Shown one piece after another: positions 22,022 to 32,883 of a stretch of 61,427 nucleotides of DNA. Within the stretch, counting starts at the first letter, position 1. The number at the start of each line of letters is the position of its first letter. The notes beneath the pieces were generated by a model. It was not told where the DNA came from, did not search any database, and saw nothing but the letters and a program-made list of their open reading frames with translations. The stretch lies in contig JASANZ010002170.1 in the NCBI GenBank assembly GCA_030849805.1, positions 1 through 61,427 of the forward strand, in the 5' to 3' direction. Both the position numbers and the translations under genes were made by a program. This DNA comes from Sergeia podlipaevii (lineage: Eukaryota; Euglenozoa; Kinetoplastea; Trypanosomatida; Trypanosomatidae).

Positions 22022-23089
22022 CTAAGGAAACGTCTGCCGCCTCACACGTGCCACTATCGCACTCAAGTCACCGTCTCCCTCGACATCGCTCACGGGCACT
22101 GATCCATCGCGGTGATCTGCCGCCACCACTACGTCCATCGCGTGCAACGAGCTGCGAAGAGCGTTGATGTGCTGCTGAACAGCTGCACTTGCCTGCCGCC
22201 ACAGAGGTGGCTGCTCCAAAAGAATATGTAGAAGCTTCTGCCACATGGACACAGAAACCACTGGGTGAGTAGGCGACTCAACGGAGCAACCCCGAGTGGT
22301 GCCAGGTGGAAGCACTTGACGAGCAAGCGCGGCTGCGCGCTCAAGAGCGTCTATCACCTCCAGTGGCATCGAGTCATCCCACAGAACAACCTGCTCTGGG
22401 GTACTCTTCTCCATTGCCTTGGGTGAAGCTAGAATTCCAGTCTCACGTAGCTCGCTCTCCTTTCGCGTCCACTCATCAAGTATGGAGCGCATGTCATTCA
22501 TTATGTTGTTGTGCTTCACCCTTGCCCGAACCAATGCAGTCTGAGCAGACGCGCACTGTGTCTGCAGCTGTGCAAGACGTCGTGCATCACCCTCCTGTCT
22601 TGAATGAGATATCGGTGCTAGCGCGCGCTCAGAGTGGCGGTGCGAGGCAAGGGAATGGACGCAGATGATAAAATGTTGTGTGATAAGACGGCGGTCGACT
22701 ACTTCTTCAGCTTCGAGTACAGCCCTAGACTCGAGCTCTTCTGCGCGCATGGCATCGCTGAGCAACTGTGTCACCTGCTGCTGAGACGTGCCGTATGCCT
22801 CAGCTACTGAGCCGTCGCCGCCCTCGTCAAAGGACAGAGAAGTCAAAGCAACACTAGCAGTCGAAAGGATGCTATCGTGGTGCATATCAGCACGCGAAGC
22901 AGCAAACACGGCTCGAGCATGCTCCAGCTGTGTGAGGCGCTCTTGACGGTGCTGTAGTCGCGCGCGAAGTCGCACAAGGCGCGCCTGCTTCTGCTGAGTG
23001 GTTGAGTGCAGTGTGGCCGCGTGTGCAAAGCTTGCGCCCAGTAAAAGCCCTGAAGTATGTACCACCTCACTATAACAGGAGCTATTCAT
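22022..23089 (-). CDS. Coiled-coil hypothetical protein, 355 residues
   Basis: The start is taken as the ATG at 23089 (MNSSCYSEVV); the seven codons upstream begin at a non-ATG codon. Residues 28-70 form a strong coiled coil (QQKQARLVRLRARLQHRQERLTQLEHARAV is the densest part, cited in two overlapping halves). A second helical stretch spans about 165-225. The rest is mixed. No membrane span or known domain was seen. The protein could be a structural or tethering factor, but nothing in the sequence decides this. Confidence 0.7.
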   Translation of the reverse strand: MNSSCYSEVVHTSGLLLGASFAHAATLHSTTQQKQARLVRLRARLQHRQERLTQLEHARAVFAASRADMHHDSILSTASVALTSLSFDEGGDGSVAEAYGTSQQQVTQLLSDAMRAEELESRAVLEAEEVVDRRLITQHFIICVHSLASHRHSERALAPISHSRQEGDARRLAQLQTQCASAQTALVRARVKHNNIMNDMRSILDEWTRKESELRETGILASPKAMEKSTPEQVVLWDDSMPLEVIDALERAAALARQVLPPGTTRGCSVESPTHPVVSVSMWQKLLHILLEQPPLWRQASAAVQQHINALRSSLHAMDVVVAADHRDGSVPVSDVEGDGDLSAIVARVRRQTFP

Positions 23090-23778
23090 TTTAAAATGCT
23101 TGCCAACCAAGTCATGAAATATCTATCTATTTACAAACTGCGTCAGTACTATGTGAGTGAGCCAGAAGTAAACTTGAAATCAAGAGAAGCAAAAATAATG
23201 AGCGCCTTCCAGTTTATCATTGAGATATGATCACATCTACACAACAACAACAACAACAAAAAAAAAAAAAACGTTCCGTATGTACCAGCAAATGTGAAGC
23301 ATACTGCTGCACGTTCAGTACATCGCATGTATCAATGACATATTGCTACATGCACACGTACAAACAGAAGAAGTGTGCGTGACGCATTGTGCAAACAAAG
23401 GAATTACATTCACAAACTTGACTTTATTCAATAATCAGCGAGTAATGTTATTCGAATCATTATGTTAAATGACAAACAAAAAAAAAGAGAAGAACAAAGG
23501 AAGGAAAACGCTTCCAAAGCGTCTTAACAAACTTATCGCTCACACGCACGCGCGCATCTGCTTTCTTTTTTATTTTATTTTCTCTCTCTCTCTGTTCCTA
23601 TAGAGAGACGCAAAAAAAAAAAAAAGCAGGAGAGACGACAAGGACACCAACACATATTTAGAAAACCAGCGTTATTAACTGCTGTTTTTTTTAAGCCTTT
23701 TCCTTTCCTTCCCTCTTTGACCCACCCTCATCAAGCGCATGCAGTCACACTGCCCTATAGGCGACGCTTTATGCAGGC
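23090..23778 (-). other. Intergenic spacer, no gene seen
   Basis: AT-rich spacer with AAC repeats near 23240 and A runs. No gene recognised. Confidence 0.5.
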
Positions 23779-26148
23779 TCAAGCAGTGGTCGCCGCGCCT
23801 GTGGTACGTCGACGCAAGTACAACGATAGCACGGAGCTCATAGGTGGCACTGTATAGGCCGCCTCGTGAAGGACATCGGTCAGCCACCGGTTCGCGCGTG
23901 CAGTGCGAGCAGCACCTTCCACTCCCTGCCACTGCTGCTCCTCCGTAGCGGCGCCGCTGCTACCCACAGCTGGGGCAGGACGCTCACCAAAGTACCGTTG
24001 CAGCGAGATCTCTTCCGTCGTGTCTTCACCCGCTGCTGCAGCGGCAGCCCTGGTGGAACCCTCCAGCCGTTGTACGTCAGCACGCTTTGCCTTCGCGGGG
24101 ACATGTAGGACACGAAATCCTGTTGCATCGTCCACCACCGCCACCCGTCTGCTGTCCGCACCTAGTGGCAGTCGCTGCATGAAGCGAAGACAATGGCCAG
24201 TGCTGCTGCTGCTGCTATTGTTGCCGTGTTCCACCCGCTCCACCACACGACCAGTGGTGTCCAACTCTACCAACGTGCGAGGCCCATCTGCCAGCAGCAG
24301 CGTCGACTCCGTAAAGTCGCAAAGCGCAGTCACTCCACCATCGGCGTCATCCGAGACGGTTGTAGAAACGTACGTACCGGTCAGCTCCGCGGTACCCAGG
24401 TCCCACAGGTAAACACGTTCGTTGTCGCGTGCCGCAACCGTGCGTACAGCGGAAAGCAGCACCACGTCATGAAGGGGCTGTACGCTCACGTCTTGCGTCA
24501 GCGTCTGTAGCAGTGGCCAGCGTTCTCCAGGACGGCACTGCGCCACCCCATAAACGTGCACGCAGTCGTCCGTCACCAAACACAACGAGCCATCCTCAGA
24601 TAAGATCATGGAAGACACCTGCTGCGATGGGGTAGGTGAGGTAGATTGATTACGCCAGCTTCGCTTATCACCGCCAGAAAGCGCATCCGCTACATCTGCA
24701 CGGACCTCCTCCCAGCTCTTGATGGCATCTCTGCACATCGTGAACACACGGTCTGTGGCGGCGTCAACCTGCAGCGCACGCACCTCGCTCGTGTGAGGGG
24801 AGAAGACGGTCTGTGTCTCCACGTGACGCTTGTGAGCGGCGTCATACACCCAGAAACGCAGCAGCGGCGGCAGACTCGGTGTGGCAGCAAAGGACTCGTA
24901 CGTCACAAGCACACGCCCGCCACGTAGCACTCCGGCAAAGACGATACCATGCTTGGGCGGAGTAGGTAGCGTCTCCATCTGGGAAGAGATGTGCAGGGAG
25001 TAGAGTGCCTGCTGAGTGAGCGGGTCGCACACACGCAGCACGTTAGGTAGCCCTGTAAGAATAACCGCAGGCTGCCCCATCCAGCGCTCCATCACAACAA
25101 GACCAGTGCAAGACGCCCCAGCAGACCACTCAACGCCCTCTACAGCGTGCTGGAGACGCATCTGTAAAAGGTCTACAGAGGCCAGGGTAGAGGTAGCACA
25201 CGCAAGCAGCAGCGTGGATCCCGCAGAGTGCGAAGGCACAACACAGCGAATGGGCCCGAGCGCACAGCGGATCTTCTTGTGGGTGTAGGACGACAGATTC
25301 CACACCAACAGCACAGATTCCTGCGCGCCAGTGTACAGCGCAGTGCCATCCACGGAGAAGCTGAGTGCGGTGAGGGCGGTGTGGTGCCAGTGATCAGAGA
25401 AGTGGTGATCCGTGTCAAGTGCAGGGTACACTGCGAGCTCGCCGCGTGCGCCACCAACGGCGATGGCATCAGACAAGGGGCCGCAAGAAAGGCTCTGAAG
25501 AGCAATGATGAGTGTGCGCCTGAGAGGCAACGATTTGTCTGTGTCTCTTGCGTGAAAGCGAGAGCACTGCATCCAGCGCTGGCCAACTTGGCCAACCGCT
25601 ACAAGGCCCGTGCGGTCACCGAGCGCCAAGACCGTCTCACGCATAGGCTGCGTGAATCGCATAATCTCCTTCGCACGAAGGTCACCAGACTGTCGCAGCG
25701 GCAGCTCGTATACTGCACTAGGGGTAAGGAGGACACAATGGAGGCCTCCCTCTGCTTGATGAAAGTGTGCTGCCGTGATCATGCCGTCAGCATGAGGATT
25801 GCTTGTAGAGGCCTCGTCTGCGGTGGTGGCATCCACGCAGCGGCGAGGGCGGCCGCCAATGATTGGCTTCCCCAACTTGGTTTCCTCCGACTCCATACGG
25901 ATTGTATTGCTAGAGACCATCGCAATGTTATGCAACGCTACGACAAACCAGTTTGCCTCCGCATCCACGACATGCAGCAGCTGAGTTCCATCCAAGGTGC
26001 GCTGAATGTAGAGGCCACAGATACGTGCCCCGCTAAACCGCTCTACACGAAACTTCTTGAGTGCCTTTTGGGAAAAGAAAGAGACAACGGTGTCCTCTGC
26101 CACACACAGCGCCTCGCTGCAGTGCGCAAAGAGGTGGGGGGCAGCCAT
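23779..26148 (-). CDS. WD40 protein of the WDR75/Utp17 (Nan1) type
   Basis: 789 residues from the ATG at 26148 (MAAPHLFAHC); the frame extends upstream without an ATG. The N-terminal half is a chain of WD40 blades. The segment DHWHHTALTALSFSVDGTALYTG ... ESVLLVWNL near residues 245-290 (quoted in parts) aligns well with the characteristic HWHH ... LAFSVTGTSLLSGGRESVLV region of WDR75. A second propeller follows (EVRALQVDAATDRVFTMC, then KSWEE), and the C-terminus is helical with an Ala-rich stretch. WDR75/Utp17 belongs to the t-UTP subcomplex, which links rRNA transcription to early 18S processing in the nucleolus. Assignment rests on that block and overall architecture. Confidence 0.72.
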   Translation of the reverse strand: MAAPHLFAHCSEALCVAEDTVVSFFSQKALKKFRVERFSGARICGLYIQRTLDGTQLLHVVDAEANWFVVALHNIAMVSSNTIRMESEETKLGKPIIGGRPRRCVDATTADEASTSNPHADGMITAAHFHQAEGGLHCVLLTPSAVYELPLRQSGDLRAKEIMRFTQPMRETVLALGDRTGLVAVGQVGQRWMQCSRFHARDTDKSLPLRRTLIIALQSLSCGPLSDAIAVGGARGELAVYPALDTDHHFSDHWHHTALTALSFSVDGTALYTGAQESVLLVWNLSSYTHKKIRCALGPIRCVVPSHSAGSTLLLACATSTLASVDLLQMRLQHAVEGVEWSAGASCTGLVVMERWMGQPAVILTGLPNVLRVCDPLTQQALYSLHISSQMETLPTPPKHGIVFAGVLRGGRVLVTYESFAATPSLPPLLRFWVYDAAHKRHVETQTVFSPHTSEVRALQVDAATDRVFTMCRDAIKSWEEVRADVADALSGGDKRSWRNQSTSPTPSQQVSSMILSEDGSLCLVTDDCVHVYGVAQCRPGERWPLLQTLTQDVSVQPLHDVVLLSAVRTVAARDNERVYLWDLGTAELTGTYVSTTVSDDADGGVTALCDFTESTLLLADGPRTLVELDTTGRVVERVEHGNNSSSSSTGHCLRFMQRLPLGADSRRVAVVDDATGFRVLHVPAKAKRADVQRLEGSTRAAAAAAGEDTTEEISLQRYFGERPAPAVGSSGAATEEQQWQGVEGAARTARANRWLTDVLHEAAYTVPPMSSVLSLYLRRRTTGAATTA

Positions 26149-27179
26149 GATAAAGGCAAGAAAAGAAAAGCAGGCGGCAAAGTATTGCAACTGAAAACTA
26201 AATATATATATATGTATACGTATTTGTTTAAGAAAAGAGGTGCGTGCTCCTATGTGTGTGTGTGTATATATTCTTTTCTATTTCGGAGAGGCTGGGAGGG
26301 AGGGAAATGTAGGCAAATACCCCTTCCTCTTCCTTTATAATGTTTACTTCAAAGAAGAAATGAAGAAGAAACGAGATAATACAGCAAAATGGTAAAATCA
26401 ATAGAAGCGGTAACAGATATCAGCGTCATCACAAGAAAAAAGAAGAAGAAATGAAAAGAAAAGTGGCGCATTTAAAACAGGAAAAAAAATCAATTGAAAA
26501 CACTAAAACAAAATTGAGAATTGTATTATATACTTCCTTTTCATCATTTTTTAGTTTGCCTTCTCTCATTTTTGTTTACAATTGTTGTAGGATTCTTCTG
26601 TTACCGCGATCTTTTGCGGTAACAACACGCATGAGCGCCAGGGGGGATATCATAACAACAGACTGCACATCTCGCAGTTGCGGCATCACCGTAAGAGGGA
26701 GAGGGAGAGAGAGAAATAGAAAGTAACAATAATAATAATAAAAGAAGGAACATGTATATAGTATAACAACGGCAAACAATACATACAGTTATGCGTTGTC
26801 CTTCAAGCAGACGTAGCTGCAAAAATATACCCAGGTTTCGATACAAACAATCTTTGCCCCTTTGGAAGAGGTAACTTCAAGCTAGCAGATAGAAAAACGA
26901 AGTAATCTATAGGATCGAGCGGACGGCAAGCATACGATAACACACGACTACAGGGTAAAAAAATGTAGATGGTAGATATAAAGAGTATGCATACATGTGA
27001 GAGATTTTTTTTTTGACTCGCTGTTCAAACAACCCAAAGGCCATTTCAGCGCTCAAGACGGCACGTCGTGTATATATGTATATATATGCGTACTCTCACG
27101 CAACAACAAGTATCAAAAACACAGCATATAAAGTGATAAAAGTATGATGAAAAGGACCGAGCTCTGCTCAACCCCCAAA
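26149..27179 (-). other. Intergenic spacer, no gene seen
   Basis: About 1 kb, AT-rich with (TA)n stretches (for example 26202-26216 and 27070-27088) and A runs. No gene recognised. It should contain the 3' end of the carbonic-anhydrase-like mRNA. Confidence 0.5.
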
Positions 27180-29318
27180 CTACGGAATACTAGTTCCATA
27201 TCTGCGGTTGTTCGCACCTGAAAGCGGCTCGAGCTCGCTAGGATCACCACCAGCGCCACGGCGACAGCAGCAAGCGCAGCAACAACGAATGATCGCAAAG
27301 ATCATTACAAGGACGCCGATTGCAATCAAAGTGGTGCGTACTGGATGCAGCTTTGCATAACTCACCCCTGCCGTGCTATATGTCTTGGCATCTGCAATAA
27401 AAGTGTCCATCGTGCTGCTACTTTGCTCTCCATGAGACGCCACAGCCGCCTTGTTGCTAGCAGTAGGCTTTGGTGCCTTGGTGGGTGTGGCTTTATCCTT
27501 TCCGTTCCCCTTGTGCTTTCCGCCGGGAGCCTTCGTTGTTGTCGTTGTTGTTGGTGGTGCCCGGGTAGTCGTCGATGTAGTGGTGGAAGTGGTTGTGGAA
27601 GCAGTGAGAGGTTCCATAGTGGTAGTGATGGTGGTGGATGTGGTGCTTGTATTAGACATGGTTGAAGTAGTCGAGGGTGTGGCCGTTATAGTTGTTCTCT
27701 TGTCTGAAGGCATCGCCAACGCTGCACCAGTATTACTTTCAGTTTCCAAGTTATCACCCACGTTGTCCTTGTCCTTCTCCTTCTCCTCACCAGTCGTAGA
27801 TGTAACATTGTCATTTCTGCCATACAGTTTTGGGTCGTTAATGGGTGTCTGAGAGCTTTCAACAACCCCTACTGTCTCATCCTCACCACTAAGGTCGGCA
27901 ACAGCATCGCCTGCAACGACACTATTTTTGGTGCTATTCTGATTGCTAGCAGCAGCAGCAGCAGTAGCAATGGCGTCCTCCTCCTCACCTAGCGCGGCGT
28001 GCTTTGGGGGTGGGGGGTGGCGTGGAATGTCCGACAAAGGCTTTGCCTCGGGGTTTTTCTCATAGGTCTCGTGCTTCATTTTCTTGCCAGCACCGCCGTG
28101 CTTCTCCCCTCTTCTGCCTCTGCGATTGCCATTCTTGTCATTTATCTGCTTCCCGTTTGCCTCTGTGTCGCTTCTCTTTTCCATCAGGATATAGTCCTCG
28201 TCCGTCCGTGTACGCCACACACTCGCCGCCTCTAGCGCTTTCTGCGCAGCGAGGGCGTCGGCAGCGTCCGCATCCGCCACAGCATCCTTGATGCTATTCT
28301 TCTTCCAGATATCCTTGAACTGCCCCTCTGTTCTTGTCGGCAGCCTGCCACCCCTCCTCGCAGGCGTTTCATCCACAAAGCGGTAAACACGCCGGCCACG
28401 GAGCGCCTGCGGGGGACGCACGTTGCCGAAGCGGTGAAAATAATTCGGCATTGACTCATCCATGGCATCACGCAACTTGCCCAACGCGAGGCGGGAGATA
28501 ACAATTGGCGAGGTGAGCACCACCCAGCGCACGTTCTCCTCACAGGGAGGCGCGGTGTCGGACCCATCGTATGCCAGGTAGCTTTTGCGCTCGGGAAGGA
28601 GGGTTTCAATAGGGAGGGGCTCCGTCAACGTACACGTCGTCTTTGCGTGTGAGGGGGGCAGGCGGCCTTCGACCAGCATGTGACGCAACGCGCGGACCGA
28701 CGTAGAGTTGATATGGCTGGATGCCACAAGCATCACAGCCAGCGAAAGCACCTTGTGCTTCCCCTTGCTACCGGTGTTGGGCGTCACAAAGAAGATCTGC
28801 ATCTCGACATCCGGCAGGAGAGTGCGAAAGCGGTGCTCCGACTTGGCGTGAAAGCGAATACCCGCGAAGTGGTACACCTCATCTCCTCCAAGAGGGTCCT
28901 GCACCGTGCAGTCGCTCAACTCCCCACGCACCTGGCCCTGCGGCTCCAGTTTCACTGATATAAAGTTGACTGCGTTTGTGATCTCCATGTCGGTCACCTG
29001 CGGCTGGAAGACACATTCAGGCGAGAACTTAAGTGGACGCGTGCCGCTCGAAACGACTTCGCTTGGATCCACATTTGCAAAGGAAATGGGGCTCTGTCTG
29101 CTGCCCACACGACACATCTCCGGCCAGCTGTGTAAGTCCTCATAGTTCCACTTAGTGCTCTGTAGACCATATTCTCTTCCATAAATGTGATAGTTTCCTT
29201 CATAGGTGTCACCACGGGCTACAGAGGCGGCAAGAGACTCCATCGGTGTCAGCAGCAGGCTTAGTGCTAGCAGCACGAGCAAAGGAACGACAATCCGCTT
29301 TGTAGTGAACCGAGCCAT
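27180..29318 (-). CDS. Surface-type alpha-carbonic-anhydrase-like protein, zinc site degraded
   Basis: 712 residues from an ATG at 29318. A signal peptide covers residues 1-30. The alpha-carbonic anhydrase fold spans about 40-320: RQSPI at 74-78, HAKSEH at 157-162, VEMQIFFV at 171-178, DTAPPCE at 254-260; C69 and C259 sit where the family's disulphide lies. Two of three zinc-ligand histidines are replaced: R155 (CAII H94) and Q174 (H119); only H157 (H96) remains, and T199 is kept as T255. A long polar stalk follows, with a Thr-rich mucin-like part (about 543-593), then one membrane span (about 664-680), a Cys cluster (possible acylation) and a short cytoplasmic tail. Probably a non-catalytic surface binding protein. 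Confidence 0.85.
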   Translation of the reverse strand: MARFTTKRIVVPLLVLLALSLLLTPMESLAASVARGDTYEGNYHIYGREYGLQSTKWNYEDLHSWPEMCRVGSRQSPISFANVDPSEVVSSGTRPLKFSPECVFQPQVTDMEITNAVNFISVKLEPQGQVRGELSDCTVQDPLGGDEVYHFAGIRFHAKSEHRFRTLLPDVEMQIFFVTPNTGSKGKHKVLSLAVMLVASSHINSTSVRALRHMLVEGRLPPSHAKTTCTLTEPLPIETLLPERKSYLAYDGSDTAPPCEENVRWVVLTSPIVISRLALGKLRDAMDESMPNYFHRFGNVRPPQALRGRRVYRFVDETPARRGGRLPTRTEGQFKDIWKKNSIKDAVADADAADALAAQKALEAASVWRTRTDEDYILMEKRSDTEANGKQINDKNGNRRGRRGEKHGGAGKKMKHETYEKNPEAKPLSDIPRHPPPPKHAALGEEEDAIATAAAAASNQNSTKNSVVAGDAVADLSGEDETVGVVESSQTPINDPKLYGRNDNVTSTTGEEKEKDKDNVGDNLETESNTGAALAMPSDKRTTITATPSTTSTMSNTSTTSTTITTTMEPLTASTTTSTTTSTTTRAPPTTTTTTKAPGGKHKGNGKDKATPTKAPKPTASNKAAVASHGEQSSSTMDTFIADAKTYSTAGVSYAKLHPVRTTLIAIGVLVMIFAIIRCCCACCCRRGAGGDPSELEPLSGANNRRYGTSIP

Positions 29319-29857
29319 GATGCTTAAAGAAAAAAAAATCTAGAAAGCGCCAGAATGAAAAGGTAAATAATAATAATAATAAATGTTGTCAGCGCAATTG
29401 TATGTGTGTATGTGTATGTGTATGCCGATATATTTTCTTCAGGTGCAGTTAAGAAAAAACAGATGAAAACAATTGTACTTGGTAAATGACTACGATACAA
29501 ATCCTTCTGTTAAAATGTTTTTTTTTTGTTAAAAAGGAAAGAGAATAAAATCGGATTCATTAAAAGACAGTTTTGGAAACCTCGGAAAAGGAACAGAAAA
29601 AAAAAGCAACGAATGGCACACGTGAAGAGAAACATACACACATATATATATTTAATAAGCGCTACAGAGTATCATAGGAGAAAGAAGCTATCAATATTAG
29701 TTTTCGCTGCTTCATATGATGCTGTGTTGAAAGAGGAAAAAAAAAAATCATCATCATCCAAAGAAAAAGAAACATGTAACACCCATACGCAAACACACAC
29801 GTCCACAAAGTAGAATGATCAACGTGGAGTATTTACGATGCGCTTACACGTGAATTT
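29319..29857 (-). other. Intergenic spacer, no gene seen
   Basis: AT-rich with (TG)n-like sequence near 29402-29420 and A runs. No gene recognised. Confidence 0.5.
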
Positions 29858-30250
29858 CTACACAGGACCTGCGCTGTCTGCCGCGCCATAGCCTTTCTGC
29901 GACATCTCCTTGCGCGACTGCAAGAAGCGCTGCCTAGAGGAGCTAGCAGACGATGCGCCAGACTGGGGAGGCACAGGTCCTTCCACGTGAACTCGCTCGC
30001 TCGAGTTCTTGCTGCCTGACTGTGTGCCACCCTCGAATAGCTTCTCCTGCTCCATGGAAACGTTTTCATCAGCTGTTTGTTGTTGGCGTGCCATAAAGCG
30101 TGCGACAAGGGTCACCACAGCGATGGTAAACATGGCAAAGACAGAGAGCCACCCCATCACACGCCACACGCGCGACGGTGAGCTTGAGCTCTCAGAGACC
30201 ATGGTTGGCACGGGCGTGATCGAAGGACCTGAGGAACTGCTGCTGGACAT
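29858..30250 (-). CDS. Small single-pass membrane protein, unknown function
   Basis: 130 residues from the ATG at 30250 (MSSSSSSGPS); the upstream in-frame extension lacks an ATG. Residues 1-27 are Ser/Pro/Thr-rich, about 28-51 form one membrane span (VWRVMGWLSVFAMFTIAVVT), and the rest is a polar, Ser/Gln/Lys-rich tail with no recognised domain. There is no cleavable signal peptide, so it is probably an anchored membrane protein whose topology cannot be decided. It lies next to the carbonic-anhydrase-like membrane protein, but co-function is only a guess. Confidence 0.6.
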   Translation of the reverse strand: MSSSSSSGPSITPVPTMVSESSSSPSRVWRVMGWLSVFAMFTIAVVTLVARFMARQQQTADENVSMEQEKLFEGGTQSGSKNSSERVHVEGPVPPQSGASSASSSRQRFLQSRKEMSQKGYGAADSAGPV

Positions 30251-32883
30251 GCCAAAGTCTGATGCAAGCACTCCTACTACAAACAAAACAGTAAGTAGTA
30301 GAGGGGAATAACGCTAAAGTGTTTGTTCGGAAAAAAAAAAAATTGAGTCCTTGCAAATCACCAAAAAAAAAAGAGGAAAGATCACCTGTATGTAAACACA
30401 AGAGAATCTGTAAAATGAATGAAAAGAGAAGAAAAAAGAAAAATACGCTTGCTGACGTCGCTTCTTTATAAAAAGAGAGATATAAGAAGTGTAAGTTCCA
30501 GGCCTGATACCATATTCCAAAGCAACGTAGCAAAATCCACAAGGAGATTTTAAAAAAAAAGTTTGAAATGGAAAAAGAAAGAAACGGTGAAGATGAAATG
30601 CCTTAATAACAGCAACAACAGCAAATATATATATGTGTATAGAAGCAAAGTGAGGAATGTGCGGTAGATCTGAGGGAAGTGCTCTAGTATGTTCCCCCAA
30701 CTTTCCAACATATTTACGATGCATGAGCTGAGTCTGCTACCGTCGTACAGGCAGCAGCTACAGAACGCTTTCAATAGTAACCAATAATTTTTTTCTTCTT
30801 GTTGTTGTTGTTCGCTGAGGTCCTTTGAAATAATAGAAACAAACAAATTATATATCCAGAGACAACAAGTTAGTAGGTGGGTTACTGCATTTCCTTTTCT
30901 TCTTTCATCTTTCTCTCTTCACCTAGGTTTGCCTTTGTGAAACAAACTAGGTAAACCCAAAGTGTTGCAATATTTGAATATAAACTTGTGTCTTAACATT
31001 CACGAGGTACTTCGCCGATTCCGAAGGTAAGTAATGATAATAAACGCAGAGATACAGACATAACGCGATTGAATACACGACACACGTACACACACACAGG
31101 CACTGAGTTCAATCGTGTATCCTGACAAAACAATAAGAAAAAAGGCACTCATTTATTTAAAAATAAAAAATAAAAAATAAAAATAAAAAATGCGAAAAAA
31201 AGAAAGATGATATAAAGTGCTATATTTCTCTTATGCATATACTTTTCATCTCCTTTCTAACGGTAATTTTTTTTGGTCAGAGATTTTTTGTTTTTTTTTT
31301 GATTTCTTTTTGATGGATAACTGCAGTTGTTAATATTATTTCTTTTTCTTTTCCTTTTTCGACTGCTTTTTCGCTAGTTCAACCCGTTTGCCAAAAAAAA
31401 AAAAAAAAAAACCATCAGGGCAAACTATTTGTTCAAAGAAACACAACAGTCCACATCGCATCACCTGGGTGAAGCGTACAGCACACATTGCAATAAAAAA
31501 AAAAAGGATTCCATACCGGACCCCAGCACAAGGGAGAAGTATGTGCAATCTTCTCAATAGTGATACCGTGGTGGGACGGGAGAACCAGCACTGCGAGGTC
31601 GCCAAAATAATAATAGATAAACAAAACGAATATATAGATAAACAAAAGCAAAGAAAAATGTATATACAGATAAAATTGAGAGAGAGAGAACTAAAAAAAA
31701 AATGTACGCAAAATCTCATTTTTTTCTCTTTTGAGTAGGAGGGCAAGGAAGTTTACTGGAACCAAAAAAAAAAAATGCCTATTGGTCAGAGTGAGGCCTT
31801 ATGGGAGGGGTGAGGGAGGGCTTATTTTCTTTTTTCATATAAAACAAGCAAACCTAAGAATGCTGCGAGAGGTAGTTTTTTATTTTTCTCTTCTTTTCTA
31901 TATCTGGAAAGAAGAAAACGCTTTTGTTAGGCTATATAGTCCTGTTTCACTCGTTTCTCTCTTATGCACGCTTTATCTGCCAAAAGTTTGTTACTAGATG
32001 GAGCTGCTAGAAGGCAAGAAGTGCCCCCTTTTTCCTTTATTCCCAACCAAATTCAAGAAATCATTGAAAAATAACCGCCAGCCTACGCTACTTCTTCGTT
32101 GCCTTCCTTTCACCAGTCATACTATCTGTCTTCCGTGCAGCAGCGTGACAAACCCCGCTTGAAGTGCACCCTCTAACTACGCAGGTACCACATGGTTACA
32201 CGCGCAACTTAGAGCAACAAGCAAAAGCAAAACACAATGCCAAACAACAAAAAACAGCGACAATTTGAAAACACAAAAGTACGAAGAAGGAAAAAGAAAG
32301 AGTAACGTAGAAGCGGAATTGTTCCTTGTTCTCAAATGGTACGTCCTTGTTCCTTCATAACAGAAGAAAGAATATCACACGGGAGAAGAAAAACAGCATA
32401 GAAACCCCAGCTAACTGAAAAACAAACACAAACACAAGGCAAAAAAAAAAAAGATGCAGGCAAAAGAAAAAAAAGAAAAGCGAGTAAACGTCACAAAACA
32501 TTTCGGTGCCCGACAACACAAAGATCGAAAGAAAGAAAGAAAAAAAAGGGGGGAAAAAAGTGTAAGCAAACAAAAAAAAAGGGGAAGGTTGCGCGCGCCT
32601 TCAGGGCACGGAAGAATTGCAAGTGTTTGTGCGCGGGTTTTTTTCAATTCTTGAGCAGAGAGCACCCGATCTCTACTCTCAGAATGTATACCTGGACTCA
32701 CAAGCACCAACAAAAAGTATCTGTGTAATCCGACACTTTCTCCTCAATAGCAAAGTTAGCTTCAGCGTTGCAACAAGAATCACTCACCTACACGTTTTCC
32801 TGTTTCCTCCTCTCCCTCATCTCTCTTCTCTCTGCTTCTGTCTCACCATGTACACAGTCTCTGGCTGCTGGTAGAGCGCGTGC
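30251..32883 (-). other. 2.6-kb gene-free stretch downstream of carboxylase gene
   Basis: No convincing coding frame on either strand; open frames are poly-Lys or poly-Phe translations of A and T tracts. It holds a hairpin at 30922-30951 and a more balanced-composition patch around 32085-32215. On the transcript strand it lies between the PCCB stop and the small membrane-protein gene, so it is 3'UTR plus spacer unless an RNA gene is hidden here. Confidence 0.5.
30922..30951. repeat. Short inverted repeat (hairpin)
   Basis: Arms cctaggtttg and caaactagg flank an 11-nt loop and pair with one bulged base. It lies in the gene-free stretch downstream of PCCB. Could be an RNA structure in a long 3'UTR; function unknown. 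Confidence 0.5.

Noticed and set aside
25228..26340. 370-codon plus-strand frame
   Set aside because: Antisense to the WDR75-like gene and running into A/T-rich spacer; no domain seen.
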